Notes under the pieces: model-generated
Database searches by the model: none
What the model saw: only the letters and a program-made list of their open reading frames with translations
What the model was told of the DNA's origin: nothing
In this document: piece by piece, positions 31,965 to 40,702 of the stretch
How positions within the stretch are numbered: position 1 is the first letter of the stretch
Layout of the letters: every line of letters starts with the position of its first letter
Source: Microbacterium sp. SLBN-154
GTDB taxonomy: Bacteria > Actinomycetota > Actinomycetes > Actinomycetales > Microbacteriaceae
Length of the DNA: 64,000 bases
Assembly (NCBI RefSeq): GCF_006715565.1
Contig: NZ_VFNL01000001.1
Location: forward strand, 2,232,001 to 2,296,000
Reading direction: 5' to 3'
Translations under genes and position numbers: made by a program

Positions 31965-32174
31965 TCAGCCCGGGAAGAGGCCGATCACGCCGCGCGCGAC
32001 CGCCCGATGACGGCGCTCGACGAAGGTGGCGAGCACGGCGGCGCTTCTTCGACCGACCGGACCGGTACGACGTTCGACACGGCGCGCCACCGCGCCCCGG
32101 GCGGCATCGGCAGCGACCAGGATCAGGCGTTCGATACCCGTGGTCGCGGTTACTGGGGTGGTGAGAGTGGTCAT
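31965..32174 (-). CDS. Small basic hypothetical protein of the ArsR-MFS operon, 69 aa
   Basis: No family recognised. ATG at 32174 overlaps the regulator stop as ATGA, with GGAGGT 5 nt upstream, an excellent ribosome binding site. The product begins with a Thr-rich stretch, then an amphipathic helix ([20 protein letters not shown]), and is strongly basic with many arginines ([21 protein letters not shown]). No transmembrane helix or cysteine is present. Another frame across this DNA is open (from GTG 32181) but has a worse start and a composition typical of a shadow frame. Its position between regulator and transporter suggests an accessory role, not determined. Confidence 0.65.
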   Translation of the reverse strand: MTTLTTPVTATTGIERLILVAADAARGAVARRVERRTGPVGRRSAAVLATFVERRHRAVARGVIGLFPG

Positions 32175-32806
32175 GAGACACCTCCGATGTCGGGAAGCGG
32201 AAAGACGTCGGCGCGGATCGTGACGGGTCGCACGTCCTCGCCCTCCTGGTTGCGGTAGCGGTCGACGGTCTCGTCGATGATCGCCATGATGCGGTGGGTG
32301 AGCTCCGCGCTCTGAACGGGAGTCAGACGCGCGGTCGCTGTCGAGATGAGGCTCGCGTCCTTCCACTCGTCCTCCTCCAGCCCGATCGCGTGGTCGTGGA
32401 AGTCCAGGAGGGCCTGCTGACGCAGACGGAAGAACTCGCCGGTGACCAGCTGAGTGACCGCTCGCGCAGCCGGCGTCTTCGCCGCGCCCGCGGCACTCAT
32501 CGTCACTCCCCCGACCGGACGCTCCCACCAGCGTTCTCGGCCCGTCCCCTGACCGGGGCGCTCGCGGATGAGATCCTGCTTCGCCAGCGCGCGCAGGTGA
32601 TAGCTCGTCGAGCCCGTCGACTCCCCCAATCGCTCTGCGAGCGAACTGGCCGTCTGCGGACCGTACTGACTCAAGATGTCGTAGATCCTCACCCGGAGCG
32701 GGTGCGCCAGAGCGCGAAGGGCCTGCGGGTCCAAAACCCGATCGTTCGCGTGGCGGGATTCGACCCGCTCGGCCGCATCCGATTCATGCTCGTCCGGAGT
32801 GCTCAT
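32171..32806 (-). CDS. ArsR-like winged-helix transcriptional regulator
   Basis: Predicted autorepressor. The 211-aa protein has an N-terminal winged helix (about residues 24-95): RALAHPLRVRIYDILSQYGPQTASSLAERLGESTGSTSYHLRALAKQDLI, with GESTGSTSYHLRAL as recognition helix. The C-terminal 110 residues are helical and probably form a dimerisation or ligand domain. There is no obvious cysteine metal site, so a metal sensor is unlikely. ATG at 32806 follows a GATACT -10 box by 8 nt (near-leaderless). The promoter is covered by four TTGCAA repeats. It heads the regulator-69aa-MFS operon and is divergent from the M3 peptidase gene. Confidence 0.9.
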   Translation of the reverse strand: MSTPDEHESDAAERVESRHANDRVLDPQALRALAHPLRVRIYDILSQYGPQTASSLAERLGESTGSTSYHLRALAKQDLIRERPGQGTGRERWWERPVGGVTMSAAGAAKTPAARAVTQLVTGEFFRLRQQALLDFHDHAIGLEEDEWKDASLISTATARLTPVQSAELTHRIMAIIDETVDRYRNQEGEDVRPVTIRADVFPLPDIGGVS

Positions 32807-32807
32807 G

Positions 32808-32855
32808 TTGCAAGAGTATCTTTGCAAAGACTGCTTTGCAAGCATTAGTTTGCAA
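32808..32855. promoter_or_regulatory. Operator array: four TTGCAA palindromes with exact 14-bp period
   Basis: TTGCAA occurs at 32808, 32822, 32836 and 32850, every 14 bp. Copy 2 extends to a perfect 12-bp palindrome TCTTTGCAAAGA (32819-32830) and copy 4 to the 10-bp GTTTGCAAAC (32849-32858). On the minus strand, copy 3 coincides with the -35 region, copy 2 lies in the spacer, GATACT (32820-32815) is the -10, and copy 1 covers the expected transcription start just before the ArsR ATG. On the plus strand the array ends 8 bp before TTGGAC (32864-32869), the -35 of the M3 peptidase gene, whose -10 is TAGAGT (32886-32891). Confidence 0.85.
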
Positions 32856-32897
32856 ACACTCGGTTGGACCCCGCTCCCCCTCACCTAGAGTGAAGGG

Positions 32898-34949
32898 ATG
32901 ACCGACGACAACCCGCTGCTCACGTCCTCGTCCCTGCCCTACGGATTGCCGGAGTATCGCCGGATCGCGGCGGCCGACTACCTCCCGGCGTTCCGCGCCG
33001 CGTTCGCAGCGCATCGAGACGAGGTCGCGCGCATCGCTGCGGATCCCTCCGAGGCGACATTCGCGAACACCGTCGTCGCACTGGAGGAGTCGGGTCATCT
33101 TCTCGGCGACATCGCCCGCACGTTCTACACCGTCTCTTCCGCCGACGCCACCGAAGACATTCAGGCGGTCGAGGAGGAGCTCGCTCCCCTCATGGCGGCG
33201 CATCAGGACGCCATCCAGCTCGACCCCGCCCTCTATGCCCGCGTGCGCCACGTTTACGACGGCCGTCAGAACGAAGACCTGACACCCGAAGACCTGTATC
33301 TGGTCGAACGGCGCTATCGCGAGATGACCCACGCAGGTGCGGCGCTGGGAGACGACGCGAAGGAGCGACTGACCCAGCTCAATCAGCGACTGTCGACTCT
33401 CACGACGACCTTCGAGAAGAACCTGCTGGCTGACACGAACGACCTCGCGGTGGTGTTCGACGACGAGTCGGAGCTCGCCGGCCTCACGGAGGGGGAACTC
33501 TCCGCGGCCGCTCGGGCCGCTGCGGACCGGGGTATGGAGGGGAAGTACGTCGTGACCCTCACCCTGTTCACGGGCCACCCCTACCTCTCGAGCCTGACCG
33601 ATCGCGAGAGTCGGCGTCGCATCATGGCCGCGTCGCAGGCACGAGGCTCCCGCGGAAATGCCAACGACAATCGGGAGGTGCTGCGCGAGATCGTGCGCCT
33701 GCGCGCTGAGCGCGCCCAGCTCCTCGGGTACGACTCCCACGCAGCGTACGTCACAGCGGACGAGACCGCCGGGTCTCCCGAGGCCGTGCGCGAGCTGCTG
33801 TTCCGGTTGGCCGGACCGGCCGCCCGCAACGCTCGACAGGAGCAGGACGCCCTCCAGAAGATCATCGACGCGTCCGGCGAATCGTTCCCGCTGGCCGCGC
33901 ATGATTGGGCGTTCTACACCGAACGCGTGCGCGAAGCGGAATACGACCTCGACCGGGCGGCGCTTCGACCCTGGTTCGAGGCCGAGCGGGTTCTGCAGGA
34001 CGGCGTGTTCCGGGCCGCCACCGACCTCTACGGCGTGAGTTTCACCGAGCGACCCGACCTGCCCGCCTACCACCCCGAGGCGCGGGTGTTCGAGGTCCAC
34101 GATGCCGACGGCACCCCCGTCGGGCTCTACATCCTCGATCTCTACACCCGCGACACCAAGCGAGGCGGCGCGTGGATGAACTCGATCGTGGTGCAGTCGC
34201 GCCTGCGAGGCACGGCGGCCGTGGTGGTGAACAATCTCAACGTCCCCCAGCCCTCCCCTGGGCAGCCGACTCTCCTCACCCTCGACGAGGTCACCACGCT
34301 CTTCCACGAGTTCGGCCACGCTCTGCACGGCCTTTTCGCAAGGGTGACCTACCCGTCCTTCGGAGGCACGAACGTCTTCCGCGACTTCGTGGAGTTCCCG
34401 AGCCAGGTCAACGAGATGTGGATCTACTGGCCCGAGATCCTCAGCTCGTACGCCCGTCACGTCGACACCGACGAGCCGCTGCCCGCAGACGTCGTCGAGA
34501 GACTGCACGCATCAGAGGCGTTCAATCAGGGCTTCTCCACCAGCGAGTACCTGGCCGCGTCCTGGATCGATCAGGCCTGGCATCGCCTCGGAGCCGAAGA
34601 CGCGGCGGCGGGCCTCGATGTCGCGACCTTCGAAGCCCGCGCCCTGGCCGAGATCGGGCTCGACAACCCCGCCGTGCCGACCCGCTACTCCTCCGCCTAT
34701 TTCGCCCACGTGTTCTCCGGCGGCTACAGCGCCGGGTACTACTCCTACATCTGGAGCGAGGTGCTCGACGCCGACGCGGTCGAATGGTTTCGCGAGAACG
34801 GGGGGCTCACCCGACAGAACGGGGATCGGTTCCGTCAGCGGCTGCTCGGAGTCGGTGGGTCGAAGGATCCGCTCGAGGCGTACCGCGACTTCCGGGGCCG
34901 GGATGCCGAAATCGCTCCGCTGCTGCGCCGACGCGGCCTCGCCGCGTGA
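32898..34949 (+). CDS. M3 family metallopeptidase, peptidyl-dipeptidase Dcp-like
   Basis: Zinc oligopeptidase of the thimet/Dcp family that degrades short peptides in the cytoplasm. The 683-aa protein lacks a signal peptide. The zinc motif HEFGH is at 470-474 (TLFHEFGHALHGLF), with the downstream ligand region EFPSQVNEMW, and the C-terminal FAHVFSGGYSAGYYSYIWSEVLDADA block typical of the Dcp group. ATG at 32898 is 6 nt after TAGAGT, likely leaderless. It is divergent from the ArsR regulator, and the TTGCAA array lies between them, so it may share the control. Dcp itself is E. coli; the exact cleavage specificity here is not known. Confidence 0.93.
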   Translation: MTDDNPLLTSSSLPYGLPEYRRIAAADYLPAFRAAFAAHRDEVARIAADPSEATFANTVVALEESGHLLGDIARTFYTVSSADATEDIQAVEEELAPLMAAHQDAIQLDPALYARVRHVYDGRQNEDLTPEDLYLVERRYREMTHAGAALGDDAKERLTQLNQRLSTLTTTFEKNLLADTNDLAVVFDDESELAGLTEGELSAAARAAADRGMEGKYVVTLTLFTGHPYLSSLTDRESRRRIMAASQARGSRGNANDNREVLREIVRLRAERAQLLGYDSHAAYVTADETAGSPEAVRELLFRLAGPAARNARQEQDALQKIIDASGESFPLAAHDWAFYTERVREAEYDLDRAALRPWFEAERVLQDGVFRAATDLYGVSFTERPDLPAYHPEARVFEVHDADGTPVGLYILDLYTRDTKRGGAWMNSIVVQSRLRGTAAVVVNNLNVPQPSPGQPTLLTLDEVTTLFHEFGHALHGLFARVTYPSFGGTNVFRDFVEFPSQVNEMWIYWPEILSSYARHVDTDEPLPADVVERLHASEAFNQGFSTSEYLAASWIDQAWHRLGAEDAAAGLDVATFEARALAEIGLDNPAVPTRYSSAYFAHVFSGGYSAGYYSYIWSEVLDADAVEWFRENGGLTRQNGDRFRQRLLGVGGSKDPLEAYRDFRGRDAEIAPLLRRRGLAA

Positions 34950-34972
34950 GTTCAGCGCACGTGTGAGCTGGG

Positions 34973-35007
34973 GGCGGTGTCCGCGGGGTCAGCCCGCCGA
35001 TACCGCC
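34973..35007. terminator. Probable bidirectional hairpin between M3 peptidase and serine hydrolase genes
   Basis: GGCGGT (34973-34978) pairs with ACCGCC (35002-35007), and inside it GCGGG (34983-34987) pairs with CCCGC (34993-34997), forming a long interrupted stem in the 58-bp convergent gap. There is no U-run. Confidence 0.45.
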
Positions 35008-35994
35008 TCAGCCCGCGGCGGCCGCCGGCCGTCCGAGCACCTGGTCCATGAGGTCACGGGTGCGCGCGAAGGTGCGGACGGCGACATTCGCGAGGCCGGT
35101 GACCGTGGTGCCGGATGCGACGTGGCGTCTGCTCACCGCCGTGACGCCGTGGTCGCCTCCGGCCATGACGAGATCCTCGCCGTCGATCCACAGGCCACGA
35201 CCGTAGCCGAGCCCGTCGCCGGTGTCGGCGGTCGTCGGCGTGATGAGAAGATCCACACCCGCCCGGCTCAGGATGCGTCCGGCGAAAAGCGCCTCCCAGA
35301 AGCGGTGGAGGTCGGCGACCGTGGAAAACGCGCCACCGTCTCCCGATCCCACGACGGGGAGCGCGAACACGTTCGTCCGTCCGTCGTCTCGGTACCCGGT
35401 CGCCGTGCCCGGCGGCAGGTGATCGGACCGAGGGAACCCTGAGTCCGTCATGCCCGCAGCCTGGAAGACACGAGTCTCGACGAGCTCGGCGAACGAGCTG
35501 CCGGAGACGCGTTCGGCGAGGACGGCAAGCAGGACGTAGCCGCTGTTGCAGTAGGAGAACCGCTCCCCCGCGGGGAACTTGGCGGGGTGCCCGTCGAGGA
35601 GGGGAAGGTAGGCCGGCGTCGAGTCCAGCTGCTGGACGGGAATCGGGAGCGGCGCCAGGGCGTCGACCTCTTCGTCGAGGTAGTCGCCTATCCCGGACGT
35701 GTGGGTCAAGAGGTGATCGACCGTGACGTCGGGCCCGACCAGCGGGAGGTCGCCTCCGAGGATGTCGCGTGCCCGCGTCTCCCGGGACAGCGAACCATCG
35801 TCGACCAACGCCAGGACGGTGGCCGCGGTGAACATCTTCGTGCCGCTTGCCAGCCCGAATCGGGTGGCGACGGTGTTCGGCGTCTGCGAGGTGCGGTCGG
35901 CGAGTCCCCCTGCCCACTCACCGAGTACCGCATCTCCACGTCGGAGACTGAGGACACCGCTGAAGTCGGCCAGCGACGGGGCGGGAAGACTCAT
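35008..35994 (-). CDS. Serine hydrolase, beta-lactamase/penicillin-binding-like (class C fold)
   Basis: The 328-aa protein has the SxxK motif S50-G-T-K53 (LASGTKMF), the YxN motif Y148-C-N150, and an HxG-type segment GGDHGVTAVS near 290. This is the layout of the beta-lactamase-related esterase/D-aminopeptidase group; a true beta-lactamase is not implied. No signal peptide is seen, so it is likely cytoplasmic. ATG at 35994 (MSLPAPSL) is 13 nt after the clpX stop and has no strong ribosome binding site, so it may be translated by re-initiation on the clp message. Confidence 0.82.
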   Translation of the reverse strand: MSLPAPSLADFSGVLSLRRGDAVLGEWAGGLADRTSQTPNTVATRFGLASGTKMFTAATVLALVDDGSLSRETRARDILGGDLPLVGPDVTVDHLLTHTSGIGDYLDEEVDALAPLPIPVQQLDSTPAYLPLLDGHPAKFPAGERFSYCNSGYVLLAVLAERVSGSSFAELVETRVFQAAGMTDSGFPRSDHLPPGTATGYRDDGRTNVFALPVVGSGDGGAFSTVADLHRFWEALFAGRILSRAGVDLLITPTTADTGDGLGYGRGLWIDGEDLVMAGGDHGVTAVSRRHVASGTTVTGLANVAVRTFARTRDLMDQVLGRPAAAAG

Positions 35995-36007
35995 CGCACG
36001 CGGCGGG

Positions 36008-37276
36008 TCAGGCGCTCTTCCGCTTCTCCCGGAGGACGAACGTCGGCGCGGCACGGTCCTCGACGGCGGCCCGCGTCACGATGACCTTGTCGACATCTTC
36101 GCTCGACGGGATCTCGAACATGATCGGTCCGAGGACGTCTTCGAGAATGGCGCGGAGCCCGCGGGCACCGGTCTTCCGCTCGACCGCGAGGTCGGCGATC
36201 GCCTCGAGGGCCTCGGTGTCGAACTCCAACGACACTCCGTCCAGCTCGAACATGCGCTGATACTGCTTGACGAGGGCGTTCTTCGGCTCGGTGAGGATCT
36301 CCATCAGCGCCGCCTGATCGAGCGGGTTGACCGACGCCACGACGGGGAGGCGGCCGATGAACTCGGGGATCAGTCCGAACTTGTGAAGGTCTTCGGGTCG
36401 AACCTCGCTGAACAGGTTCAGATCCTGGCCCTTGCTGTGCAGCGGCGCCCCGAACCCGACACCGTGCTTGCCGACCCGGGAGGAGATGATGTCCTCGAGA
36501 CCGGCGAATGCCCCGGCGACGATGAAGAGCACGTTCGTCGTGTCGATCTGGATGAACTCCTGGTGGGGGTGCTTGCGGCCCCCCTGCGGAGGTACGGAGG
36601 CCACGGTGCCCTCGAGGATCTTCAGCAGCGCCTGCTGCACTCCCTCGCCGGAGACGTCGCGAGTGATCGAGGGGTTCTCCGCCTTGCGGGCGATCTTGTC
36701 GACCTCGTCGATGTAGATGATGCCGGTCTCTGCCCGCTTGGTGTCGAAGTCGGCCGCCTGCAGGAGCTTCAGCAGGATGTTCTCGACGTCTTCGCCGACG
36801 TAACCGGCCTCGGTGAGTGCCGTGGCGTCGGCCACCGCGAAGGGCACGTTGAGGCGCTTGGCCAGGGTCTGGGCGAGGTAGGTCTTCCCGCAGCCGGTCG
36901 GACCGAGCAGAAGGATGTTGCTCTTGGCGATCTCGACCTCGTCAGCGCGTTGCTCGGCGGGCTGAAGAGTGCCCTGGGCGCGCACGCGCTTGTAGTGGTT
37001 GTACACCGCGACCGACAGCGCGCGCTTGGCATCTTCCTGACCGACGACGTACTCCTCGAGGAAGGAGAAGATCTCCCGCGGCTTGGGGAGGTCGAACTCG
37101 GAGACGACACCGGTCGAGGACTCGGCCATCCGCTCTTCGATGATCTCGTTGCACAGCTCGACGCACTCGTCGCAGATGTACACACCGGGGCCGGCGATCA
37201 GCTGTTGCACCTGCTTCTGGCTCTTTCCGCAGAAAGAGCACTTGAACAGGTCGGCGCTTTCACCGATGCGTGCCAT
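36008..37276 (-). CDS. clpX: ATP-dependent Clp protease ATP-binding subunit ClpX
   Basis: AAA+ unfoldase that feeds substrates to ClpP1P2. The 422-aa protein begins with the zinc-binding domain, CSFCGKS...CDEC (C-x2-C-x18-C-x2-C), has Walker [13 protein letters not shown], Walker [12 protein letters not shown], and the [11 protein letters not shown] sensor-2 region. ATG at 37276 ([12 protein letters not shown]) has GAGGAG upstream; longer starts were rejected. A strong terminator separates it from the clpP pair, so it is probably transcribed on its own. Confidence 0.98.
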   Translation of the reverse strand: MARIGESADLFKCSFCGKSQKQVQQLIAGPGVYICDECVELCNEIIEERMAESSTGVVSEFDLPKPREIFSFLEEYVVGQEDAKRALSVAVYNHYKRVRAQGTLQPAEQRADEVEIAKSNILLLGPTGCGKTYLAQTLAKRLNVPFAVADATALTEAGYVGEDVENILLKLLQAADFDTKRAETGIIYIDEVDKIARKAENPSITRDVSGEGVQQALLKILEGTVASVPPQGGRKHPHQEFIQIDTTNVLFIVAGAFAGLEDIISSRVGKHGVGFGAPLHSKGQDLNLFSEVRPEDLHKFGLIPEFIGRLPVVASVNPLDQAALMEILTEPKNALVKQYQRMFELDGVSLEFDTEALEAIADLAVERKTGARGLRAILEDVLGPIMFEIPSSEDVDKVIVTRAAVEDRAAPTFVLREKRKSA

Positions 37277-37376
37277 TGCGGCTCCTCTTCGTCGCCCCGG
37301 GGATGCCTCCCCCGTCGTCACCGTCGAGCCTAACCTCTGCCGGGGACATGCGCGGGGATTGAGTCGGCGTGAACGC

Positions 37377-37413
37377 GATGACGCCCCCGTCGCCGGAGCG
37401 CGGGGGCGTCATC
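37377..37413 (-). terminator. Strong terminator after the clpP1-clpP2 operon
   Basis: A perfect 13-bp stem (GATGACGCCCCCG with CGGGGGCGTCATC) with an 11-nt loop lies 18 bp after the clpP2 stop, in the minus-strand reading. It is GC-rich and without a long U-run, as usual in actinobacteria. It separates the clpP pair from clpX. Confidence 0.8.
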
Positions 37414-37431
37414 GTCGGGTTCGTCAGCGCG

Positions 37432-38115
37432 TCAGCGGGTCAGCGCCGGCGTGCCGGCCGTCCGCTTGCGGGTGGTCAGGACCTGATCCACGAGGCCGTA
37501 CGCCACCGCATCCTCGGCCGAGAGGATCTTGTCGCGGTCGATGTCCTTGTTCACCTCGTCGATGGTCTTGTTCGAGTGCGCTGCGAGGGTCTGCTCGAGC
37601 CAGGTGCGCATCCGCATGATCTCCGCCGCCTGGATCTCGATGTCCGACGCCTGGCCGTGGCCGGCCTCGCCCATCGCGGGCTGGTGGATCAGGATGCGGG
37701 CGTTGGGCAGGGCCAGACGCTTGCCCGGTGCACCCGCTGCGAGCAGGACGGCCGCGGCAGAGGCCGCCTGGCCCAGCACGACGGTCTGGATCTGCGGCGA
37801 GACGTACTGCATCGTGTCGTAGATGGCGGTCATGGCCGTGAACGAGCCGCCGGGCGAGTTGATGTACATCACGATGTCACGGTCGGGATCCTGACTCTCC
37901 AGCACGAGGAGCTGGGCCATGACGTCATCGGCGGACGCGTCGTCGACCTGGACGCCGAGGAAGATCACTCGATCCTCGAAGAGCTTGTTGTACGGGTCCT
38001 GTCGCTTGTAGCCGTACGCCGTGCGCTCCTCGAACTGGGGCAGAACGTAGCGGCTGCCGGGCATCTGAAGGCCCTGCGGCGCCGACGGGGCGCCTCCGAA
38101 GGTGGGGGTCTGCAT
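37432..38115 (-). CDS. clpP2: ATP-dependent Clp protease proteolytic subunit ClpP2
   Basis: One of two ClpP subunits that form a mixed double ring. The 227-aa protein has a longer N-terminus than its partner, the catalytic Ser119 in GQAASAAA, His144 in LIHQPA, and the ClpX-docking surface region. The N-terminal 25 residues (QTPTFGGAPSAPQGLQ) may be a propeptide. Strong ribosome binding site before ATG 38115. It follows clpP1 in the same direction with a 29-bp gap. Confidence 0.97.
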   Translation of the reverse strand: MQTPTFGGAPSAPQGLQMPGSRYVLPQFEERTAYGYKRQDPYNKLFEDRVIFLGVQVDDASADDVMAQLLVLESQDPDRDIVMYINSPGGSFTAMTAIYDTMQYVSPQIQTVVLGQAASAAAVLLAAGAPGKRLALPNARILIHQPAMGEAGHGQASDIEIQAAEIMRMRTWLEQTLAAHSNKTIDEVNKDIDRDKILSAEDAVAYGLVDQVLTTRKRTAGTPALTR

Positions 38116-38144
38116 TCCTACTTCTCTCTCTTTCGCCGTCGAGC

Positions 38145-38735
38145 TCAGCTGTCGGTGGCGGTTCCGCCGCCGCCGATGACGTCGGTGGCGGACTCGCGGA
38201 TGTGGTCGACGAAGCCGTACTCGAGCGCCTCTTCAGCGCCGAACCATCGATCCCGGTCTCCGTCGGCATTGATCTGCTCGACGGTCTTGCCCGTCTGCTT
38301 GGCCGTGATCTCGGCGAGGCGCTTCTTCATGTCGAGGATGAGCTGCGCCTGCGTCTGGATGTCGCTCGCGGTGCCGCCGAACCCGCCGTGCGGCTGGTGG
38401 AGCAGAACACGGGCATTGGGCGTGATGTAGCGCTTGCCCTTCGTGCCCGCCGTGAGCAGCAGCTGCCCCATCGAGGCGGCCATCCCGATGCCGACGGTGA
38501 CGATGTCGTTCGGCACGAACTGCATGGTGTCGTAGATCGCCATCCCGGCCGTGATCGAGCCGCCGGGTGAGTTGATGTAGAGGTAGATGTCCTTCTCGGA
38601 GTCCTCCGCGGCGAGAAGCAGGATCTTGGCGCAGATCTCGTTGGCGTTCTCGTCACGCACCTCCGACCCCAGCCAGATGATGCGGTCCTTGAGCAGCCTG
38701 TCGAAGACGCTCGTCGCGACAAGTGGTTCGGCCAT
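38145..38735 (-). CDS. clpP1: ATP-dependent Clp protease proteolytic subunit ClpP1
   Basis: Partner of ClpP2. The 196-aa protein starts [23 protein letters not shown]; catalytic Ser88 in GMAASMGQ and His113 in LLHQPHG. AGGAG before ATG 38735. TAGATT at 38772-38767 on the minus strand is a likely -10 box about 30 nt upstream, so the clpP1-clpP2 pair has its own promoter, separate from tig. Paired ClpP1/P2 is usual and essential in Mycobacterium and Streptomyces relatives. Confidence 0.97.
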   Translation of the reverse strand: MAEPLVATSVFDRLLKDRIIWLGSEVRDENANEICAKILLLAAEDSEKDIYLYINSPGGSITAGMAIYDTMQFVPNDIVTVGIGMAASMGQLLLTAGTKGKRYITPNARVLLHQPHGGFGGTASDIQTQAQLILDMKKRLAEITAKQTGKTVEQINADGDRDRWFGAEEALEYGFVDHIRESATDVIGGGGTATDS

Positions 38736-38859
38736 GTGTACTCCTGTTTCCGTGGTCGTGTCCTCGAATCTACCGGCGCGTGAATCGCGCCCCGCCCGTG
38801 TTCGCCGTCGGCAGATCGAGCGCGTCGCGCCTGCGTCGAGCCGGCGCCGTCGGACAGAA

Positions 38860-38897
38860 GAGCGAGGGACGGATGCCGCGGCATCCGTCCCTCGCTC
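38860..38897 (-). terminator. 38-bp perfect palindrome, terminator of tig
   Basis: Every base of 38860-38897 pairs with its partner: a 19-bp perfect inverted repeat with no spacer, centred on GCCG/CGGC. The minus-strand reading continues into CTTCTGTCC. It lies 16 bp after the tig stop. It also holds one GGATGCC and one GGCATCC copy, a heptamer frequent across this window. Confidence 0.7.
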
Positions 38898-38913
38898 CTG
38901 TCGGCGTGTGCGC

Positions 38914-40347
38914 TTACTCGGCGGCGTCCGCCTTCTTCGCGCGGCTCTTGCGAGCGGGCTTCTTGGCGGCCTCGGCCTCCTCGGCGGCGACGACCTCATC
39001 GGCCTCGGCGGCGGCGTCCGCGATCTCCTCGGCCTCCTCGACAACCTCGTCCTCGGCGGTCTCCTCGTCCTCGAGCGCGACGAAGCCGGTCAGGTCGACC
39101 GTCTTGCCGTTGGTGTCGACGACGGTGACCTTGCCGAGTGCGACCGCGAGGGCCTTGTTGCGGGCGACCTCGCCGACCATGGCCGGGAGCTGGTTGCCCT
39201 GCTGCAGTGCATTGATGAAGTCCTGCGGGGACATGCCGTACTGCGCCGAGGACTGGATGAGGTACTGGGTGAGCTCGTCCTGCGAGACCTGCACCTCGTA
39301 CTTCTCCACGACGGCGTCCAGCAGCATCTGGGTGCGGAACTGCTTCTCGCTGGCCTCGGTGACCTCGGCACGGTGGACGTCGTCCTCGAGGCGGCCCTCG
39401 CCCTCGAGGTGGTTGTGCACCTCGTCCTCGATGAGCTGCTGCGGCACGGGGATCTCGGCGCCGGCCAGGAGCGTCTCGATGAGCTTGTCGCGGGCCGCAG
39501 ACCCCTGGGTGAAGACCGACTGCTCGCCGGCACGCTCGCGAAGGCTGTCGCGCAGTTCGGCGATCGTGTCGAACTCCGACGCCATCTGTGCGAAGTCGTC
39601 ATCGGCCTCGGGAAGCTCGCGCTCCTTGACCGCCTTGACGGTGACGGCGACCTCGGCCTCCTGGCCGGCATTGTCGCCGCCGATCAGCGTGGAGCGGAAG
39701 GTCGTCTCCTCGCCTGCGGTCAGCGAGTCCACGGCCTCATCGATGCCTTCGAGCAGCTCGCCCGAACCGACCTCGTACGACACGCCGTCTGCACGATCGA
39801 CCTCGTTGCCGTCGATCGTGGCGACGAGGTCGAGCTCGACGAAGTCACCCGTGGCGGCCGGACGGTCGACGGTCACCAGGGTGCCGAAGCGCGAGCGCAG
39901 TTTGTCGAGTTCGGCGTCCACCGCCGACTCGTCGACCTCGACGGCGTCGACCTCGATGGTCGTGCCCTCGAAGTCGGGAAGGTCGAACTCGGGCCGGACG
40001 TCGACCTCGACGTCGACCAGCAGGTCGCCGCTGAAGTCCTTGGCGTCGGGCCACTCCACGACGTCGGCGCTCGGGCGGCCCATGACCCGGATCTCGCTGG
40101 CCGTGACAGCCTCGCGATAGAACGTGTCGAGCCCTTCGCTGACGGCGTGCTCGAGCACCGCGGTACGACCGACGCGCTGGTCGATGATGGGTGCGGGCAC
40201 CTTCCCCTTGCGGAAGCCGGGGATCTGCACGTCCTGGGCGATGTGCTCGTAGGCGTGGGTGATGCTGGGCTTCAGCTCTTCCGGGCTGACCGCGATACGG
40301 AGCTTCACGCGAGTCGGGCTCAGCTTCTCGACGGTGGTGGTGACCAT
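38914..40347 (-). CDS. tig: Trigger factor
   Basis: Ribosome-associated chaperone and prolyl isomerase. The 477-aa protein has the N-terminal ribosome-binding domain with the signature GFRKGKVP (G-F-R-x-G-x-x-P near residue 45), a central FKBP-type domain ([15 protein letters not shown]), a long helical C-terminal domain, and an acidic, Lys/Ala-rich tail ([16 protein letters not shown]...[11 protein letters not shown]). AAGG precedes ATG 40347. It is downstream of tRNA-Pro and upstream of the clpP1-clpP2 pair, the usual tig-clpP-clpX order. Confidence 0.97.
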   Translation of the reverse strand: MVTTTVEKLSPTRVKLRIAVSPEELKPSITHAYEHIAQDVQIPGFRKGKVPAPIIDQRVGRTAVLEHAVSEGLDTFYREAVTASEIRVMGRPSADVVEWPDAKDFSGDLLVDVEVDVRPEFDLPDFEGTTIEVDAVEVDESAVDAELDKLRSRFGTLVTVDRPAATGDFVELDLVATIDGNEVDRADGVSYEVGSGELLEGIDEAVDSLTAGEETTFRSTLIGGDNAGQEAEVAVTVKAVKERELPEADDDFAQMASEFDTIAELRDSLRERAGEQSVFTQGSAARDKLIETLLAGAEIPVPQQLIEDEVHNHLEGEGRLEDDVHRAEVTEASEKQFRTQMLLDAVVEKYEVQVSQDELTQYLIQSSAQYGMSPQDFINALQQGNQLPAMVGEVARNKALAVALGKVTVVDTNGKTVDLTGFVALEDEETAEDEVVEEAEEIADAAAEADEVVAAEEAEAAKKPARKSRAKKADAAE

Positions 40348-40417
40348 GCCTTGTGTCTCTCCTCGTCTGCCACCGCACGCGGACGCGTGGGCGTAGGTCT
40401 TCGTGATGGGGGGCCGA

Positions 40418-40494
40418 TGGTCGGGGCGACAGGATTTGAACCTGCGGCCTCCCGCTCCCAAAGCGGGCGCTCTACCAAGCTGAGCTACGCCCCG
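40418..40494 (-). tRNA. tRNA-Pro (anticodon TGG), CCA encoded
   Basis: A 77-nt cloverleaf on the minus strand including encoded CCA: acceptor CGGGGCG/CGCCCCG, D-arm GCTCAGCTTGGTAGAGC, anticodon stem CCCGC/GCGGG with loop TTTGGGA giving TGG, and T-arm GCAGG-TTCAAAT-CCTGT. Discriminator A. It lies 70 bp upstream of tig, on the same strand. Confidence 0.97.
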
Positions 40495-40622
40495 GGCGGG
40501 TGCGCACGCACGCGTGCGCCGATCGGGCCTGTTGCAGTCTAGCCGACACTCCCGGAAGCCTGATCGACAGGCGGCACCTCGCGCGTCCCTTAGACTGGAC
40601 GGACCGCGGATGTTTCCGCCGC

Positions 40623-40696
40623 GGGGATGTAGCTCAATGGTAGAGCCTCAGTCTTCCAAACTGATGGTGCGGGTTCGATTCCCGTCATCCCCTCCA
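40623..40696 (+). tRNA. tRNA-Gly (anticodon TCC), CCA encoded
   Basis: A 74-nt cloverleaf: acceptor GGGGATG with CATCCCC, D-arm GCTCAATGGTAGAGC, anticodon stem TCAGT/ACTGA with loop CTTCCAA giving TCC, T-arm GCGGG-TTCGATT-CCCGT, discriminator T, and encoded CCA. TAGACT about 30 nt upstream is a probable -10 box. Confidence 0.97.
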
Positions 40697-40702
40697 TGGC
40701 CC

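Noticed and set aside
31957..32181. Alternative 74-codon frame starting GTG 32181 in the ArsR operon
   Set aside because: The 69-aa frame at 32174 has ideal ribosome binding site spacing and overlaps the regulator stop by 4 nt; this one has a shadow-like His/Arg/Pro composition.
35008..35994. Antibiotic-resistance beta-lactamase
   Set aside because: SxxK and YxN are shared by esterases and peptidases of the same fold and no export signal is seen, so resistance is not supported.
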